Positions 59,987-64,000 of a DNA stretch of 64,000 bases are shown in pieces. The position numbers and the translations under genes were made by a program. Source of the DNA: Syngnathus acus (lineage: Eukaryota > Chordata > Actinopteri > Syngnathiformes > Syngnathidae); NCBI RefSeq assembly GCF_901709675.1, contig NC_051098.1, forward strand, positions 8,309,000 to 8,372,999. Direction: 5' to 3'. The notes below the pieces were generated by a model, which did no database searches, was not told where the DNA came from, and saw nothing but the letters and a program-made list of their open reading frames with translations. Within the stretch, counting starts at the first letter, position 1, and each line of letters opens with the position of its first letter.

Positions 59987-62900
59987 ATGTCTGAAAGGTC
60001 AGCAATAACGTCAGCCGTTCGGAAGTAAGTTTGGTGTTTCTTTCTAGATGCTACTCGCTGAGCAGTTTTTTAACATGTTAAATACGCAAGGAACTCGTTG
60101 GTGGTTGTTGGAATATGTTCTATTTGAACTAGATGCTCGTAGGGAAAAAATGTACCCATAACGGAAATAATAATGCTCTTTCAGAAGTCTTTTACCCCAA
60201 TGTGTTTAATGCTAATTTTAACCGGACCACAGCGACATGAGCAACCTTTACCCCAAAAATTAAATATTGAATAGTTGGGATTTGCTCCAGCAGACCCGCG
60301 ACCCGCGTGAGAAAGTAATAAGATAATGGATGGCGACGTAATGACGTCATGATTAAAATTATAACTCTATTTGTGCTGAGTGCAAGTCGAAATGTGTGTG
60401 TATATGTTTCTCAGTGTGTTGCAGCGCTGTGATCCCACCCTTCCGGCGCCTTGTGACAATGAGGAGGAGCTGGACCCTGCAGGAGAGAAATTCCTCATCC
60501 TCCAGGTTTTCATCTTCCTCCTCTGATGGTTTTGATCACCGAGATATCCACGTCCTCATTTGTTTTGTGCATGGGTGCAGGATAAACGGCGTATGCAGAA
60601 GGTTCTGTGGCGTCAGCTGTTTGTTCTGGACTCCATGATGTGTGAGCTGGAGAGTCTTCCACGTGCCCAACAACTGCTGACACAGCCCTGTCCAATGCAG
60701 CCAGGTAGCCCCACCTGCCTACAGAAAGTACAATGAACCCCCATTTATTGCCAGGCAGGTTCCCAGACTATCAAATCTCATCACTTTGGAGAAAATGGAA
60801 CACCATATTGGAGCTGACGGAAATTACCATTGCTATCATAAAGCTTTTCTATCTATTTATTTGTGTATATATGATGTCAGACACCAGTCTGTTTGCTGAC
60901 CACAGAGGAAAGAGCTCGAAGCCACTGGAAGGCTTTGAAGGCGGAAAGCAGAATGACAGCAGAGAATACGGAGGAGCTGGTTGACAGGTTGCAAGAAAAT
61001 ATCATTGACAGACGACACAAAGTCACACAACTACTGCAACACCTGCAAGCTAAGGTACACACACAATATTCCACTAGGTGTGGGTAATTAATTGATATTA
61101 ACAATTCATTTGAGTGTATTTTTCAGAACGATTTTTTTTTTTTTAACAACTTCCATAATTGATGTGCATTGCTTGTGAAGAAAATACAATTTCAATTATT
61201 TCATGGGAAGTTGATGCTGTGAAAATACTATTTGTTTGTTGCTGTTTGGTTTAAAAAAAAAAAAAAAAGAAAGGCAAATCTCAGTCAGAAAAACAACAGC
61301 AAAACTTGTTTTGAATAATTTTGATTAATCAACAACTAATCAATTATCAGATGAATTGGGAATTAGTTTCACAAATTTTCGATTTATCATTTGGAGGCTT
61401 TGTTTAATTTTAAATTCAACAGTAGATGCCCTCAGATTTCTGTTGTCCTCCATGAACGCAGACTGATTAGCTTTGTGTGACTCAAAATAAAATATTACTT
61501 GTACTTTGGAAATCATTGATTTGAATGATAGTGAAGTTTTCCCTATTTTGTCACATGTTACAGATAAAACCAGTAACTGAATCATATTTGTGCAGAAATT
61601 GCACGGTTTTGGGGTTGGAAATTAAAACATGTCTTTCCAATCCAATTTATCCATTAATTAACAAAATAATCAACAAATTATTCGATTACTGCTTTAAAAT
61701 AAACGTTAGTTGCTCAGTAGAACATGATTCTCAGTAGCACTTTACTGTAAACAAAGTGGGGGATCCATTCAAATTAGAAAAGGGATTTTCACGTTGGTGT
61801 GTGTGTGTGTTTCAGAAGCAGCAGCGTGAGGATTTACAGGCGAACGTGAACGAGGCACGCAAAGCACTGCAGGAGCGTGATGGTCAGTTGACTCTGCTGA
61901 AGGCAGAGCTTGATGCGGAGCTCAGGCCTTTGGATGGCTGGGAGTGTTCCAGAAAGGCGTGAGTGTCATCAAGTCACATGACGGCTCAAGAGACATGACA
62001 CGTCAAATAACGCAGCATGCTGTTGTTAGCTTGCAGTCGTGTTTGGCAGCCGTGCAGGAGGTGGCGCATGTCAGCCTGCTGTCCTTCAACCAATCGCAGG
62101 TATCTCTCGAGCTGAGGCCACGCCCCCCAGCCAACCTGGCTTTCAATGAGCCTGATCCGTTGAAGCTGTCAATCATCTGGAGCCAGGATAACCGCTTCAC
62201 GCTTCGGGTTGATCCGGTATGAAAAACTCTTGAGTATTGTTTGATTCCATTTTGAAATCAGTTGTGGGTATTCATTTGGACAAAAGAAGTGTTTTTCCGC
62301 CATCAAGTGACGGGGGAGTCTATATCACCAAAGAAATGATGGAGCACGAAATGAGTGAATGAAGTGTGATTTGTGATATGATCAGGCGAGCTTGACAAAG
62401 CAGCTACAGGAAGATGTTTCAGGCCGCCCCGCCGAGCTCAGCGCCGCCCTGGTGGAGGTGGCAGAGAACTACATTGGTCAGGCAGATCTGCTGGCCGAGA
62501 TTCAGCATCTGAGATCCAGGTGGGTTCCGGTAAGCGTCCTCCTCCTGTTTGACCGAGACCTGACGCGGACACTCCCGCTTAATTTTTCAGCTTTGCCATT
62601 GACTGGTGTCCCGCTCAGCGTGTGCTTGTGTACCTCAAGTCGGCGTCCATCTTATGCCATCTGGAGGTGCAGGAAGGCTACCCCAAGGCCGGAACCATAC
62701 GCCTGCGAGATGTACGAAGAGATGGACAACCTCTGAACACCGCCACTTTACAGGTGTGACGCTCGCGCATCATTGGTATTCATTATTACCTTCAATTATT
62801 AGCACTAATCATCATAAGAAATTTCACCAGTCATTGGAGTATCATTGACAATCGGCACCAATCAATAGCACAAATCATTAGGATAGAATTTAGAGATGTT

Positions 62901-63863
62901 TGATCCCTGCTTTTTTCAGACCGATCCAATGTCACTCTTGGTACCAAATAACCGACACCACTAGCACTTTTGATACTTATGTCAATTAAAACAATGAAAG
63001 TTCATTTTAAAGAAAGACCTTTTGTTTGTTAATGACAGAACAGTCACCCTGCAATGAAGAATTAAAATGACAATCATAAAACACAAGCAACCCTGAATTT
63101 TTAGGATGTGTAATAAAATGACAATATAATGCAAACAAAACTAACAACTACTTGAATTTTAGTATATATAGTATTTTAGTATAAAATTGAGTTGCAAAAT
63201 AATATAGTTTCATTGTTAGGCGTAACACTATGAAGTTGGAAAATAGGTTCAGGTAATATGGCAGAAATGTTTCTGTGAAGTTCGTATTTTATATCGGCAA
63301 ATGATGATAGTTTTTTTCTTACCTATTCAAAAAAAGCAAGAAAAACTTTGTATTAAAAATGAAATAGAATAAAACACAACTATCCAGAGGAAAAGTACAA
63401 ACAATTCACAGAAAAACATTGTCAGCCACTCAAAGTGAGTTAGCAAATGGAACATATACATTTTGATAGCTACATACTAATAATGCTCTGTGAGCATCTT
63501 TATAAACCTTATACATACTATACCTAAAGAAATTGCATCTTAATGGGCATATGACAGGATGGGCAAGGATGCAGTTCACACAAAAAAAGCGATCATTCCA
63601 TGTCATTTACTACGTCCTGATTGCGCAGCGGCCACAAGAGGGCGCCTCAAACATAAGTGACCGGTATCGGCCCAATACCAAAACCTGGGGATGGCTCATC
63701 CCTAATGAATTATTAGCCTCAAATAATTTGTTAGCATCAATCATGTGCCTCAATCGTGTGAACTATATTTTTCTTCTCCTTCCTTTTTTGCTCTCAGCCT
63801 CAAAACCCTGATGGCAGCCTCAGCGACTGGCTCATATTTCTTTGCACCAATCCTCTCGTCTGA
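59987..63863 (+). CDS. zwint: ZWINT-like kinetochore coiled-coil protein with extra C-terminal domain
   Basis: Nine exons: 59987-60024, 60415-60505, 60581-60704, 60906-61054, 61816-61958, 62030-62216, 62386-62519, 62591-62753, 63798-63863; 364 aa. The middle resembles ZW10 interactor: a short helical part after KFLILQDK, then ARSHWKALKAESRMTAENTE, IIDRRHKVTQLLQHLQAKKQ and a heptad-rich coiled coil to about residue 180. ZWINT binds KNL1 and helps recruit the RZZ complex to kinetochores. The last 180 residues (VSLELRPRPPANLAFNEPDP, then IIWSQDNRFTLRVD, then LVYLKSASILCHLEV, ending CTNPLV) look globular with alternating strands and helices and have no counterpart in human ZWINT (277 aa). An RWD-like kinetochore fold is possible. 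Exon 6 must start at GTTGTTAG|CTTGCAG to keep frame. Similarity to ZWINT is moderate; another kinetochore protein is the main alternative. Confidence 0.55.
60284..60331 (+). repeat. SINE tail fragment
   Basis: GCTCCAGCAGACCCGCGACC and TAATGGATGG match the 3' end of the 3209-3565 family, in intron 1 of the ZWINT-like gene. Confidence 0.6.
62888..63703. repeat. MITE-like repeat in the last intron of the ZWINT-like gene
   Basis: Opens with AGAGATGTTTGATCCCTG and GGTACC/GATACT words and closes with GGTATCGGCCCAATACC and GATGGCTCATCCCTA. The opposed GGGATGA-type termini fit a nonautonomous DNA element related to 37700-37955. No transposase frame. Confidence 0.5.
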
Positions 63864-63889
63864 TGCTTTCATCTCATTTGTTATATTCA

Positions 63890-63899
63890 AATAAATAAA
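63890..63899 (+). other. polyadenylation signals of the ZWINT-like gene
   Basis: Two overlapping AATAAA motifs 27-36 bases after the stop codon, implying a very short 3' UTR. Confidence 0.65.
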
Positions 63900-64000
63900 A
63901 CAAGTGGCAACAGTTAAGGGAATGAATATATTAATGTGTGTGTGTGTAAATAAGGTCTATAGTGGAAAGGACAAGATAATACTGATGAACAGTTTTACTC

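Noticed and set aside
1-64000. Bacterial operons, CRISPR arrays, phage or toxin-antitoxin systems
   Set aside because: The sequence is a eukaryotic nuclear region with introns throughout; no evenly spaced identical repeats with unique spacers were seen.

Overview
This is nuclear DNA from a vertebrate, almost certainly a teleost fish. Genes are split into short exons with GT-AG introns. The intergenic DNA is AT-rich and full of fish-type dispersed repeats: a tRNA-derived SINE with a GGAT tail, hAT-type elements with CAGGGGTGTCAAACTC ends, a non-LTR retrotransposon 3' end, a Tc1-like relic and CA/CT microsatellites. The encoded proteins match vertebrate families. I cannot name the species. Exon models were built by hand from splice sites, reading-frame phase and family resemblance; in every complete gene the exon lengths sum to an intact reading frame.

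Region 1 (1-23,780, minus strand) is a tandem array of SLC6 (GAT/BGT/TauT-type Na+/Cl- coupled transporter) genes. Copy A (373-2290) is a decayed pseudogene. Copies B (2573-7881), C (9334-14591) and D (17146-23780) each have 14 exons and open frames of 581, 577 and 591 residues. B and C are recent duplicates whose introns still align; B carries a SINE and an LTR-like insert that C lacks. Orphan exon fragments lie between the genes. At known substrate-pocket positions these proteins differ from GAT1, BGT1 and TauT.

Region 2 (24,525-43,906) holds two von Willebrand factor A domain genes, head to head: vwa7 (minus, 16 exons, 985 aa) and vwa5a (plus, 20 coding exons, 792 aa). An exact match to an interferon-stimulated response element precedes the probable vwa5a first exon. 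A structurally sound tRNA-Ser(GCT) gene with decayed copies sits in a vwa7 intron.

Region 3 (44,925-63,863, plus strand) has dmwd (WD-repeat protein, 672 aa), hif3a (bHLH-PAS hypoxia factor, 622 aa, one oxygen-dependent degradation motif) and a kinetochore ZWINT-like coiled-coil gene (364 aa) with an extra C-terminal globular part. DMWD and HIF3A are also neighbours on human chromosome 19q13.3, so this part looks like conserved synteny.

The genes do not form one pathway. The most unusual part is the SLC6 array, where duplication, decay, transposon insertion and substrate-site divergence can all be read at once. I saw no prokaryotic operon, CRISPR array or phage-like system.
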